From Phytomonospora endophytica (lineage in GTDB: Bacteria > Actinomycetota > Actinomycetes > Mycobacteriales > Micromonosporaceae): a stretch of DNA of 44,553 bases. The translations under genes were made by a program, and so were the position numbers. Positions 1-7,964 of this stretch are shown here, one piece after another. The stretch lies in assembly GCF_014202425.1 (NCBI RefSeq), contig NZ_JACHGT010000011.1:214512-259064 (forward strand), written 5' to 3'. Below the pieces are notes generated by a model. The model saw only the letters and a list, made by a program, of their open reading frames with translations. It made no database searches and was not told the origin of the DNA. The stretch's first letter is position 1. Every line of letters starts with the position of its first letter.

Positions 1-96
1 GGGAGCGGGAGCGGGAGCGGGAGCGGGAGCGGGAGCGGGAGCGGGAGCGGGAGCGGGAGCGGGAGCGGGAGCGGGAGCGGGAGCGGGAGCGGGAGC
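1..96. repeat. Hexanucleotide tandem repeat (GGGAGC)x16
   Basis: Sixteen perfect copies of GGGAGC run from the first base, so the array may extend beyond the window. The unit is a multiple of three and no frame contains a stop. In the frame of the downstream metallopeptidase-like gene it reads as alternating Arg-Glu, followed by a Pro-Thr stretch (about 96-119). It may therefore be part of a coding linker whose length can change without a frameshift. Confidence 0.95.
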
Positions 97-524
97 CCAC
101 CCCCACCCCGACCCCCACCCGGCGCTTCGCCGCGGCCCAGTCCCGTCTGCTGGGCGCGGTCGTCGAGCGGCTCATCCGGGCCACCGGTGGCGAGTGCGCA
201 ACCGTCCAGGGTCTTCGGGTGTGCCGAGAGGGCCGCCTTCGGCTGCACGCCAAAGGCGGTACCCAGCTCGGCGACACCTTCGTGACGTCCTACGAGCCCG
301 CCCGGCTACGGCGGGGGCTCGTCGCGCACGAGACCCATCACCGCGACGCGCAGTGGCGGCGTTACGGACTCGTCTTCGGCGTCATGTACCTCTACGCGCA
401 CCTCCGGGACGTCGTGATCGGTAAGAAATGCTGCAACCGCTACGAACTGGCCGCCGAGGTCGCCTCCAACGGCGGCGGCGGGTACGACTGCCTCCCCGCG
501 CCGGAGGCGCGGCGGCGGGGCTGA
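3..524 (+). CDS. Partial HExxH metallopeptidase-like protein with low-complexity N-terminus
   Basis: The reading frame is open to the left edge, so the true start is probably outside the window. It runs from an Arg-Glu repeat through a (Pro-Thr)4 linker into a globular region of about 130 residues. That region contains LVAHETHHRDAQWRRYG, which carries an HExxH zinc-ligand motif (HETHH) followed by a hydrophobic FGVMYLYAHL segment. This resembles small actinobacterial proteins with a DUF4157-like or minimal metallopeptidase core. An internal GTG at 219 would give a 101-residue product but would cut the fold, so I prefer the longer frame. The 3' end overlaps the convergent gene by 85 bp. Zinc-protease activity is inference; the motif is seen directly. 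Confidence 0.6.
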   Translation, partial: EREREREREREREREREREREREREREREREPTPTPTPTRRFAAAQSRLLGAVVERLIRATGGECATVQGLRVCREGRLRLHAKGGTQLGDTFVTSYEPARLRRGLVAHETHHRDAQWRRYGLVFGVMYLYAHLRDVVIGKKCCNRYELAAEVASNGGGGYDCLPAPEARRRG

Positions 525-1090
525 CGCGGCTCCCACACCGCCTCCGCCAGCCACGGGTACTCCTCGGTGATCGCCGCGGCGACGCGCCCGCGCAGGACCC
601 GCACGGCCTCCCGCCGCCCCGGCCTGCCTTCGAGCGCCTCCATCAGCTCCTCCGGCGAGGGCAGCCGCGAACGCAGGTACTCGACCTGCCAGCGGTGCAG
701 CCGCTCGTCGGTCAGCGGGCGCTCACGTTCGTGCGCGATCGCCAGCGCGGCCAGCTCGTCCGGCGGATGCCGGGGCACGGTCACCTCCAGCCGCTCGGCG
801 CTCTCCCGGCAGCGTTCGCGCTGCCGGGCGACGCGCTCGGCGGCCATCTCGGACAGCACGCGGCCCCGGTCCCGGCGGACACGGAACTCCTCGGTCGCCT
901 CGACCTTCCCCACCCGCGACAGCGCGTACATGCGCATCGGCGCGCGGCTGCTCATCACCGGGTTGGGGTGGGTCTGGTCGGGCGGGTCGAGCAGGTCCCT
1001 GATCATCGCCGGGGTCCACCCGCGCCTGGCCAGCTCCGAACGCGAGACGTAGGCCTCGGTGTCCTCCGGGGTCGCTTCGATGTACAACAT
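440..1090 (-). CDS. Conserved actinobacterial hypothetical protein
   Basis: This encodes about 216 residues from an ATG at 1090 preceded by GGAGAGG. A longer frame reaches 1159, but its extra N-terminus is unlike a folded protein. The N-terminal part (YVSRSELARRGWTPAMI, then DLLDPPDQTHPNP) resembles a short segment I associate with hypothetical proteins of streptomycetes that read like a helix-turn-helix. A highly charged, probably helical region follows, and a Pro/Arg-rich tail ends the protein. It lies downstream of, and on the same strand as, the restriction-endonuclease-like gene, with a gap of about 90 bp, so the two may be co-transcribed. I do not recognise a function. The 3' end overlaps the gene on the opposite strand. 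Confidence 0.65.
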   Translation of the reverse strand: MLYIEATPEDTEAYVSRSELARRGWTPAMIRDLLDPPDQTHPNPVMSSRAPMRMYALSRVGKVEATEEFRVRRDRGRVLSEMAAERVARQRERCRESAERLEVTVPRHPPDELAALAIAHERERPLTDERLHRWQVEYLRSRLPSPEELMEALEGRPGRREAVRVLRGRVAAAITEEYPWLAEAVWEPRQPRRRASGAGRQSYPPPPLEATSAASS

Positions 1091-1181
1091 GGCGGTCCTC
1101 TCCGAGTGCGAACGGTGTGGAGCGGTGTTCGCACGGAGAGTAGAGAAGGGGTCTGACATTTCGGGCGGAAGTGCGCTTTCG

Positions 1182-2048
1182 CTAGCCGATCGGGACGAGC
1201 CCGTACGGGTCCGGCGACAGTTGCGCGCCGAGCTGGGTCAGGGCGTAGGTCGGGTCGATCGACTCAAGGTTGAGGTCGCCGAAGGCGGCGCGTTCGGCGC
1301 GAACCGCGACGAGCCGCCGATTCCCGACGACACCGACGATCCGCACGCTGTTGACGATCCTGGGCGGACCGGCGAGGAAGCCGTCGCGCAGGCAGCGCAA
1401 CGTGAGCAGGACGAGCAGCGCCTCGTACATCTCCGCGCGCTCGTCGAAGGTTCCGCCGGGCAGGACCTCGCGCGGCGGGAGCTCGACGGTCATGGTCAGC
1501 TCGCGCGCCGACGGGCGGTACGACAGCGTGCGCCCGACCCGCAGCCACTCGGGGAACGTCGACTCGGCCAGTGCGGCGTTCGAGTACACGACCACCGCCT
1601 CGGGGTCACCGTTGCGCACGCCGTGGATGACCCGGAAGGCGCGCTTGTTGTGCGTGTCGATGCGCCGCTCGATGCCCTGCTCGTACGCGGTGCGGGCGAC
1701 GTTGTACTCCTCGATCCGGGCGCGTTCGCGCTTGCGCCAGTCGGTGAGGGCCAGGCGGTACTTGAGCACCGACATCTGGTGGGCCTTCTTGTAGGAAGGC
1801 AGCGAGGAGCCGAACTTGTTGGAGTGCGGGGGCTTGAAGTCGTCCCACTCCGGTTCGGCGTAAGGGATCGCGAGCTTGCCGCCGTCGAACGGCTTGACCC
1901 GCTTGGGATCCACCAGCTGGGCGATGCGCGGGACGTCGATCGACACCGGCCCGTCGCTGAGGATCGCGGTGATCTCGGTGAGGCGGCCGCCGCGGTCGGT
2001 CGCCGACTCGGTTTCGCGACGAGCGAGCCTTTCCAGACTGCGTGTCAT
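1182..2048 (-). CDS. Restriction-endonuclease-like protein lacking the C-terminal nuclease domain
   Basis: This encodes about 288 residues from an ATG at 2048 with upstream AAGAAGGTG. The region with FPEWLRVGRTLSYRPSAREL, the segment PPREVLPGG and the later FGDLNLESIDPTYALTQL match what I recall of the N-terminal half of actinobacterial restriction endonucleases that end in an Mrr-type domain. In those proteins the motif resembling LDLSRVDP is followed by a Pro-Val segment and then the nuclease. Here the protein stops right after the equivalent position (SPDPYGLVPIG). No D-(E/Q)-x-K nuclease core is visible in it or in its neighbour. It could be a truncated relic, or a stand-alone recognition or regulatory module. 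The N-terminal assignment rests on recalled family sequence, not a search. Confidence 0.65.
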   Translation of the reverse strand: MTRSLERLARRETESATDRGGRLTEITAILSDGPVSIDVPRIAQLVDPKRVKPFDGGKLAIPYAEPEWDDFKPPHSNKFGSSLPSYKKAHQMSVLKYRLALTDWRKRERARIEEYNVARTAYEQGIERRIDTHNKRAFRVIHGVRNGDPEAVVVYSNAALAESTFPEWLRVGRTLSYRPSARELTMTVELPPREVLPGGTFDERAEMYEALLVLLTLRCLRDGFLAGPPRIVNSVRIVGVVGNRRLVAVRAERAAFGDLNLESIDPTYALTQLGAQLSPDPYGLVPIG

Positions 2049-2432
2049 TGCCGGCACCTTCTTTGAAGCCTGATCGGGGTCAAGGGGGCGGTCCATCTAA
2101 CTCAACAGAGTTGGGACGTGACCGGAAGGGTTGTGTCGGGGACCGGACCTAAGGTTGTCCTTAGTGGACTCGTATGTGATGTTAGGGGGTGGCCTGGGTC
2201 ACTCAACGGGGTGGGGCGGTGGCGGAAAGTCCGGACGCCGGGACCGTCGCCCGGGAGTCCGGCCGGACCGGCCCGGCGCCCGCCGGTGGATGACATCGCA
2301 GGTCAGAGCCCTTCTCTTCGCGAGCCCGCCCCGGGCACGGCCAGCCGTTCCGCCCACCCGGCGACCCCCCGTGTGCAACCATCAGGCCGCAGGCCCAACC
2401 CGCGGCAGCACGCCGACCAAGGAGCGAGCCAC
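2049..2432. other. Intergenic region between divergent genes with two short inverted repeats
   Basis: No convincing gene is present. AACTC-AACA-GAGTT (2099-2112) and CTAAGG-TTGT-CCTTAG (2149-2164) are perfect inverted repeats with 4-nt loops and could be operators. A possible plus-strand promoter is TTGTCC (2155-2160), a 17-nt spacer and GATGTT (2178-2183), overlapping the second repeat. The ribosome-binding site AAGGAG (2419-2424) of the SRPBCC gene lies at the right end. Confidence 0.4.
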
Positions 2433-2876
2433 ATGGACACCGTCGTCCCCACCCGCATCACCCGGGAAATCCACGTCGACGCCCCCGTCGAGCGCGTCTG
2501 GGCGGTCCTCACCACGGCGGAGCACATCTCCGGCTGGTTCGGCGACTCCGCATCGGTCGACCTGCGGCCGGGCGGCGCGATGGCACTCGGGTGGGCCGCC
2601 TACGGGGACTTCCGGGCCGTCATCACCAAGGTCGAGGCGCCGCGCGCGTTCGCGTTCCGCTGGGCCGCCGAACCCGACGTCGAACCCGGCCAGGGCAACT
2701 CGACGCTCGTCGACTTCACCCTCACCGCCGACGGCGGCGGCACGCGCCTCACCGTCGCCGAGACCGGCTTCGGTCTCCTCTCCCGCCCGGCCGCCGCACA
2801 GGCCGAGCACGCCCAGGAGAACACCAAGGGCTGGGAGCAGGAACTCGCCGAACTGAAGGCCTACGCCGAGGCCTAG
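2433..2876 (+). CDS. SRPBCC / AHSA1-type START-like domain protein
   Basis: This encodes 147 residues from ATG 2433, 8 nt after AAGGAG. The N-terminus ITREIHVDAPVERVWAVLT followed by HISGWFGD is the classic opening of the Activator of Hsp90 ATPase homologue 1-like branch of the SRPBCC fold. Later FTLTADGGGTRLTVAETGF and the C-terminal helix with GWEQELAELKAYAEA complete the helix-grip domain. Such bacterial proteins bind hydrophobic ligands, and many are co-encoded with ArsR regulators. None is adjacent here, although one lies 2 kb away. The ligand is unknown. The stop overlaps the convergent DUF4241 gene by 4 bp. Confidence 0.88.
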   Translation: MDTVVPTRITREIHVDAPVERVWAVLTTAEHISGWFGDSASVDLRPGGAMALGWAAYGDFRAVITKVEAPRAFAFRWAAEPDVEPGQGNSTLVDFTLTADGGGTRLTVAETGFGLLSRPAAAQAEHAQENTKGWEQELAELKAYAEA

Positions 2877-3541
2877 AGCACGTGGAAGTCGGTCACGACC
2901 GAGACCACTGCACCCGAGGCGTCGCGTCCGATCCACGTCGGATAGACCCCGTCGCCCCATCCCGACGGGAAGACGACCACGTTGAGTCCCGACACCTCGT
3001 CGGTGACGTTCGCGCCGAGCCGCGGTTCGGGACCCGCGGCCGCCACGGCGAGGGCGTCCTCCAGGTCGTGTTCGCTGTCGGCGTCGTTGATGCGGTCGAG
3101 GGCCTTGCTTCCCGACGCGTCGATGAACGCGCCCGTCCCGGCGTCCACGCCGTACCCGAAGTACAGGTCCCCGGTCAGCGTCGCCGGATCCTGCCCCTCG
3201 GTCACCGCCATCTCCCAGCTCACGGCCGGGCTCGCACCGACGAGCACCTGCGCGGCCGCGACGCGCCGGTGCGCGCTCGGCTGCGCCTGCCCGTGCACGC
3301 TGTCGAGCAGCGCCACGCTCAGCCGCACCGGGTGCGAGCCCGCGGGCAGCTCGACGGTGAACGGCTCCAGCTCCCAGAAGACCATCGGATCGCAGGCCGA
3401 CAGCCGCCCGGTCGGCAGGGCGAGTTCGCCGAGGCCGACCAGCTCGATCGTCGCCGAGACCCGGGGCGTCTCGACCTTCCGCCCGGCGACGAACAGCTCG
3501 TCGAAACCGCCGGTGCGCAATGTGCGGGGAGTTTCCGACAT
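2873..3541 (-). CDS. DUF4241 family protein
   Basis: This encodes 222 residues from ATG 3541. The C-terminal half has the DUF4241 signature: YFGYGVDAGTGAFIDA, then NVVVFPSGWGDGVYPTW, ending with SGAVVSVVTDFHVL. The family is uncharacterised and soluble; members often occur in polymorphic-toxin or immunity settings, so a protective role is only a guess. The start is supported by a -10-like TAGGAT exactly 6 nt upstream of the ATG (3548-3553 on the opposite strand), consistent with a leaderless transcript. The gene faces the SRPBCC gene tail to tail. Confidence 0.85.
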   Translation of the reverse strand: MSETPRTLRTGGFDELFVAGRKVETPRVSATIELVGLGELALPTGRLSACDPMVFWELEPFTVELPAGSHPVRLSVALLDSVHGQAQPSAHRRVAAAQVLVGASPAVSWEMAVTEGQDPATLTGDLYFGYGVDAGTGAFIDASGSKALDRINDADSEHDLEDALAVAAAGPEPRLGANVTDEVSGLNVVVFPSGWGDGVYPTWIGRDASGAVVSVVTDFHVL

Positions 3542-3547
3542 AGCGGC

Positions 3548-3553
3548 ATCCTA
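3548..3553 (-). promoter_or_regulatory. Leaderless -10 hexamer TAGGAT of the DUF4241 gene
   Basis: TAGGAT on the minus strand ends 6 nt before ATG 3541, so transcription would start at or next to the A of the start codon. No good -35 box is visible. The same spacing recurs at several genes in this window. Confidence 0.5.
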
Positions 3554-3581
3554 GGCCGCAGATGCGACATGTGGGGGATCC

Positions 3582-4829
3582 TCACACGGCGGTTCGGGCG
3601 AGTTCACGCTCTCGTACCGGTTCGTCCCCGCGATCCATGCCCCGCCAGATTCCTTGCACGAAGGGCGATAGCGTCGCCACGAGGTACAGCAGGCCGCCGG
3701 CGAGCAGTGCGCCGCTCGGTCCGAAACCGGACACCGCGAGTCCGCCGAGGAGCGCGCCGAGCGGGATGCCGACCCACGACAGGGCGCCGCTGAGCCCGAG
3801 CACGCGCGCCCGCAGCTCCTCGGGGATGCGCGCGAACATGACCGCCGAGATGATCGGGTTGAGCGAGGCGGTGGCCAGTCCGGAGGCGAAGGAGACGGCG
3901 AGGACGACGGCGATGTCGTCGGTGAAGGCCATGGCGAAGAACCGGGGGGAGCCGGCGATGAGGAAGCAGATCGCGAAGGTCCAGCGGCGGGGGAGTTTCG
4001 GGCCGAGCCAGGTGAACAGCACGTTCCCGCACACGGCGGCCACGCCGAAGGACCCGGCGATCATGCCGAGCATGGCCGGATCGCCGAAGTTGTCGCGGAT
4101 CCAGACCGGCACGAAGACGACCGTGAATGCCTGCGAGGCCATGTTGGTGAAGGTCAGCATGACGCACAGCACCACCAGCAGCCGGTCGCCGAACATGTAT
4201 CGCGCGCCTTTCGCCAGCGCGGTCAGGTACGGCTCGGCGTCCTTTGTGGACGGCGCCTTGCCGGGTGTGCGGGCGAACGAGGCGAGGAGTGCCGCCGACA
4301 GGAGGAAGGACGCGGCGTCGAGCCACAGCACGTTCACCGCGCCCATCCAGGCGATCAGGACTCCCGCGGCGGGTGCGGCGAGCAGGGTCGAGAGCCGGTC
4401 GATGCCGTCGAACACCGACAGGGAGCGTTCCATCGACGCGTCCGCCGCCTCGATGACGTCGGGCAGCAGGACGTGTGTGGCGCTCGACGCGATGCCCTGC
4501 GCGAGCCCGGCGACGGCGACGATGCCCAGCAGGCCGGAGAAGGCGAGGTGCCCGCCGTCGAACAGCAGCGGCACGCACGCCACGGTGGCGGCGCTGATCA
4601 GCTGCGAGCCGACCGCGACCCGGCGGCGCCCGAAGCGGTCGACGAGGGGTGCGCCGAAGGCGCTGGCGGCGACGTACAGGCTCAGTTCGACGAAGGCGAC
4701 GAGGCCGGTCTGCGTGGCCGATCCCGTCGTCGACAGCACCAGCCACGGCAGGGCCACGAGGGTGAGGCGGCTACCGGCGGCCGAGACCCCGTGCGCGGTG
4801 AGGAAGCCGATGAGCGGCAGGCGTCTCAC
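3582..4829 (-). CDS. MFS transporter (DHA3-like exporter)
   Basis: This encodes 415 residues with about 12 hydrophobic segments. The loop-2 motif appears as GAPLVDRFGRRRVAVGSQL, and a second copy of the fold begins near GARYMFGDRLLVVLCVMLTF. The composition fits the DHA3/macrolide-efflux-like group of the major facilitator superfamily in the cytoplasmic membrane; the substrate is unknown. It starts with GTG at 4829, overlapping the TGA stop of the upstream ArsR gene (GTGA), so the two are translationally coupled. Transcription probably comes from the ArsR promoter, making export repressible by ArsR. The last 20 residues are charged and cytoplasmic. Confidence 0.88.
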   Translation of the reverse strand: MRRLPLIGFLTAHGVSAAGSRLTLVALPWLVLSTTGSATQTGLVAFVELSLYVAASAFGAPLVDRFGRRRVAVGSQLISAATVACVPLLFDGGHLAFSGLLGIVAVAGLAQGIASSATHVLLPDVIEAADASMERSLSVFDGIDRLSTLLAAPAAGVLIAWMGAVNVLWLDAASFLLSAALLASFARTPGKAPSTKDAEPYLTALAKGARYMFGDRLLVVLCVMLTFTNMASQAFTVVFVPVWIRDNFGDPAMLGMIAGSFGVAAVCGNVLFTWLGPKLPRRWTFAICFLIAGSPRFFAMAFTDDIAVVLAVSFASGLATASLNPIISAVMFARIPEELRARVLGLSGALSWVGIPLGALLGGLAVSGFGPSGALLAGGLLYLVATLSPFVQGIWRGMDRGDEPVRERELARTAV

Positions 4830-5425
4830 CGTGCATCACCGGCCAGGGGGAGCAGGTTGAAGGTCGTGGCGACGTGTTCGGCGCCCGCGGGCGCGTCGGG
4901 TGCGTCGAAGTGGCGGTAGCGGTCGAGGACGGCGGTGACCTCCTCGATCAGCCGCAGCGACTCCTCGGGCGTCAGGCGCAGCGAGACGTTGTTGAGGGTA
5001 AAGGCGCCGCGCCACTCCTCGGGCAGGGCGTAGAGCTCGTTGACGAAGCGGTGGCCACGGTCGGCGGTCGCGTCGACCACGGCGTGCAGGTAGGTCTCGG
5101 CGTCGGCGGGGTCCACCTGGGAGGAGTCGTTGAGGACGGTGGAGCGGTGCACGGCCTTCCACCAGCGTTCGCGGGCGGTGCCGCGGTCGGGGTCCTCCAC
5201 GACGAAGCCGTAGGTGGCGAGCTGTCGCAGGTGGTAGCTGGTGGCGCCGCTGGACTGGCCGAGGCGCTCGGCGAGGCCGGTGGCGGTCGCGGGGCCGCCG
5301 CGGCGGAGGAGGTCGAGGATGCGGACGCGCAGGGGGTGGGCGATGCCGCGGATGCGGCGGGCGTCGAGGAGCACGTCCTTGTCGGGGTCGTGGCCGCTCG
5401 TGGGCGGGGTCTCGGGTTCGCTCAT
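4826..5425 (-). CDS. ArsR-family winged-helix transcriptional regulator
   Basis: This encodes 199 residues from ATG 5425. It has an ArsR/SmtB-type helix-turn-helix at about residues 20-100: ARRIRGIAHPLRVRILDLL, then TATGLAERLGQSSGATSYHLRQL, and a wing ending in DPDRGTARERWWK. A longer C-terminal part (about 100-199) is typical of ArsR proteins linked to efflux pumps; no metal-binding Cys cluster is visible. The open frame extends upstream to 5710, but the ATG at 5425 is preferred because a complete promoter ends 6 nt before it. The palindrome in that promoter suggests autoregulation. It probably represses itself and the coupled MFS gene; the inducer is unknown. Confidence 0.85.
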   Translation of the reverse strand: MSEPETPPTSGHDPDKDVLLDARRIRGIAHPLRVRILDLLRRGGPATATGLAERLGQSSGATSYHLRQLATYGFVVEDPDRGTARERWWKAVHRSTVLNDSSQVDPADAETYLHAVVDATADRGHRFVNELYALPEEWRGAFTLNNVSLRLTPEESLRLIEEVTAVLDRYRHFDAPDAPAGAEHVATTFNLLPLAGDAR

Positions 5426-5431
5426 GTTGCC

Positions 5432-5460
5432 AACATAGCTTTGCAAAGGGTCAGTTGCAA
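5432..5460 (-). promoter_or_regulatory. Leaderless promoter with embedded ArsR operator
   Basis: Minus strand: -35 TTGCAA (5455-5460), a 17-nt spacer and -10 TATGTT (5432-5437), then 6 nt to ATG 5425. The spacer contains the perfect 10-bp palindrome CTTTGCAAAG (5439-5448), and TTGCAAAG recurs 14 bp away (5455-5462), overlapping the -35. This is a good candidate for an autoregulatory site where bound ArsR would block RNA polymerase. Confidence 0.7.
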
Positions 5461-5666
5461 AGACTTCTTTGGAAGTTGGCGTGCGGGACGCCCCGGCCGG
5501 ACGGAGCGGGGTGCGGGCGCGCGCGTGTAATGGAAAGCACGTACCGGGAAGAGGCCGAAGAGGCTGGCATGCGGTGAAGGGAAAGGCTATATTTGCCATC
5601 CGTGCGCATGCGGAATCGACACGAAGAAACTGTCGACTTCGAGAACTGTAACAGAATGGAGTCTCG

Positions 5667-7961
5667 TTGTCAAGCGAGGAAATCGAACGTGAACAGGCGT
5701 ACGTCGACAAACTCTACGCTCGGCTCGACGCCATGCGGGAGAACGCATCCGGTCGCCTTGACCAGGTACTTCTCCAGTCCGGAGGTACCCACCAGGCCCG
5801 CAGTGAACGCGACAGCATTGCCGCCGGATACCACGACGACATCACCGAATACGGCGGTCTGGAAAACGGACTGTGTTTCGGGCGACTCGATTTCGACAAC
5901 GCGGAACGAAGCTATATCGGCCGACGCGGACTTTACGAGGATTCGCCCGAGCGCGCGCAGTTGCTGATGGACTGGCGCGCCCCCGCGGCCCGCCCCTTCT
6001 ACCTCGCGACCGTCGCCTCGCCCGAAGGCGTCCGCGTCCGCCGCCACATCCGCTCCAGCGGCCGCGCGGTCACCGGCATCGACGACGAGGTCCTCGACCT
6101 GACCGCCGTCGACACCAGCGGACACGACGCCGTCACCGGCGAGAGCGTCCTGCTCGCCTCCCTCAACGCCCGCCGGACCGGCCGGATGGGCGACATCGTC
6201 GAGACCATCCAGGCCGAACAGGACCGCATCATCCGCGCCGACGTGCGCGGCATCCTGGTCGTCCAGGGCGGCCCGGGCACCGGCAAGACCGCCGTGGCGC
6301 TGCACCGCGCCGCCTACCTCCTCTACACCCACCGCCGCGAACTCACCCAGCGCGGCGTGCTGGTCGTCGGGCCCAACACGACCTTCCTCGGCTACATCGG
6401 CCGCGTCCTGCCCTCCCTCGGCGAGACCAGCGCCCTTCTGTCCACCGTGGGTGGACTCTTCCCGGGCGTCGTCGCCGAACGCGAGGAAGGCCCCGAAGCC
6501 GCCTCCGTCAAGGGATCCATCGTCATGGCCGAGGTCGTCGAGCGCGCCGTCGCCGACCGCCAGCGCGTCCCCGGCGAACCCATGGAGATCCTCGTCGAAC
6601 GCGACCCGGTCTGGATCGAACCCGCCGTCGCCGAACGCGCCCGCGAACAGGCCCGGCGCTCCCTCAAACCGCACAACCAGGCCCGCGCGATCTTCGCCGA
6701 GATCGTCGTCGACGGCCTCGCCCGCCAGATCGCCGAACGCATCGGCGCCGACGTCCTCGACCCCGACGCCCCGAACCTCCTCGAAGAGGGCGACCTCGCC
6801 GAGATGCGCGCCGAACTCGCCGAGGACCGCGCCGTGCTCGCCGCACTCGACGAACTGTGGCCGGTGCTGACGCCGCAGCGGCTCCTCGACGACCTCTACG
6901 AGTGGGACGACCTGCTCGAAGCGGCCACACCGATGCTCACCCCCGCCCAGCGCGCGGCCCTGCGCCGCGAACCCGGCGGCGGCTGGACCCCGGCCGACGT
7001 CCCCCTGCTCGACGAGGCCGCCGAACTGCTCGGCGACGACGAGCGCGTCATGCGCGAGAAGGCCCGCCGCGAAAAGGCCCGCCGCGAACGGATCGCGTAC
7101 GCGCAGGGCGTGCTGGACATCGCGGCCGGCTCGGAGTCCTATGAGTTCGAGGACATCGAGTCGGAGGTCCTGACCGCCTTCGACCTCATCGACGCCGACG
7201 AACTCGCCGGCCGCCACGAGGAGGAGGCACGGCTCACCGTCGCCGAACGGGCCGCCGCCGACCGCCGCTGGATGTTCGGTCACGTCATCGTCGACGAGGC
7301 CCAGGAGCTGTCGGAGATGGTGTGGCGCCTGCTGATGCGCCGCTGCCCCTCGAAGTCGATGACCCTCGTCGGCGACGTCGCCCAGACCGGCGACGAGGCC
7401 GGCACGACCTCCTGGGAGCACGTGCTGTCGCCCTACGTCGACGACCGCTGGCGACTGGAGCACCTCACCGTCAACTACCGCACCCCGGCCGAGATCATGG
7501 ACCTCGCCGCCTCCGTGCTCGCCGAGCTCGACCCCTCCCTCGAAGTGCCCACATCGGTGCGGGAGACCGGAACCGAGCCGTGGACGTCCCATGTGGACGA
7601 CCTCGCCGCCGCCCTGCCCGCGCTCGTCGCCCGCGAGGCCGCCGCCGTCGGCGACGGACGGCTCGCCGTCATCGTGCCGAGCGGCTCGCTGACCGAGCTC
7701 GGCGCCGCGGTCGCCGCGGCGGTCCCCGGCACCGCGGTCGGCGAGAAGGTCGACCTGGAGAGCCCGGTCGTCGTCCTCGACGTCAAGCGCGCCAAGGGAC
7801 TGGAGTTCGACGCGGTCGTGCTCGCCGAGCCCGCCGCGATCGTGGCCGAGTCGGCGCGCGGCCTGTCCGACCTCTACGTCGCGCTCACCCGCGCGACGCA
7901 GCGGCTCGGCATCGTCCACAGTGGAGAGCTCCCGGCCGGTCTCACCCGGCCGGGCGAGTGA
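5667..7961 (+). CDS. helD: HelD-like UvrD-family ATPase, RNA polymerase recycling factor
   Basis: This encodes 764 residues from TTG 5667, with GGAG 5 nt upstream; MSSEEIEREQAYVDKLYARLD is the usual HelD N-terminal coiled-coil opening. Superfamily 1 motifs follow in order: Walker A GGPGTGKT (about 201), Walker B-like HVIVDEAQELS (about 540), NYRTPAEIM (about 601), VKRAKGLEFDAVVL (about 705) and LYVALTRATQRL (about 735). A long helical insertion lies between the Walker motifs. HelD proteins bind RNA polymerase, push into its channels and use ATP to release stalled enzyme from DNA; some actinobacterial members protect against rifampicin. I found no rifampicin-associated element upstream. It is monocistronic, with a convergent neighbour 3 bp away. 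Confidence 0.92.
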   Translation: MSSEEIEREQAYVDKLYARLDAMRENASGRLDQVLLQSGGTHQARSERDSIAAGYHDDITEYGGLENGLCFGRLDFDNAERSYIGRRGLYEDSPERAQLLMDWRAPAARPFYLATVASPEGVRVRRHIRSSGRAVTGIDDEVLDLTAVDTSGHDAVTGESVLLASLNARRTGRMGDIVETIQAEQDRIIRADVRGILVVQGGPGTGKTAVALHRAAYLLYTHRRELTQRGVLVVGPNTTFLGYIGRVLPSLGETSALLSTVGGLFPGVVAEREEGPEAASVKGSIVMAEVVERAVADRQRVPGEPMEILVERDPVWIEPAVAERAREQARRSLKPHNQARAIFAEIVVDGLARQIAERIGADVLDPDAPNLLEEGDLAEMRAELAEDRAVLAALDELWPVLTPQRLLDDLYEWDDLLEAATPMLTPAQRAALRREPGGGWTPADVPLLDEAAELLGDDERVMREKARREKARRERIAYAQGVLDIAAGSESYEFEDIESEVLTAFDLIDADELAGRHEEEARLTVAERAAADRRWMFGHVIVDEAQELSEMVWRLLMRRCPSKSMTLVGDVAQTGDEAGTTSWEHVLSPYVDDRWRLEHLTVNYRTPAEIMDLAASVLAELDPSLEVPTSVRETGTEPWTSHVDDLAAALPALVAREAAAVGDGRLAVIVPSGSLTELGAAVAAAVPGTAVGEKVDLESPVVVLDVKRAKGLEFDAVVLAEPAAIVAESARGLSDLYVALTRATQRLGIVHSGELPAGLTRPGE

Positions 7962-7964
7962 ACG

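Noticed and set aside
5426-5666. Rifampicin-associated element before helD
   Set aside because: I could not find the expected long inverted repeat in this interval.
5670-7919. A minus-strand open frame of about 750 codons opposite helD
   Set aside because: No motifs and biased composition; the plus strand carries all superfamily 1 helicase motifs.
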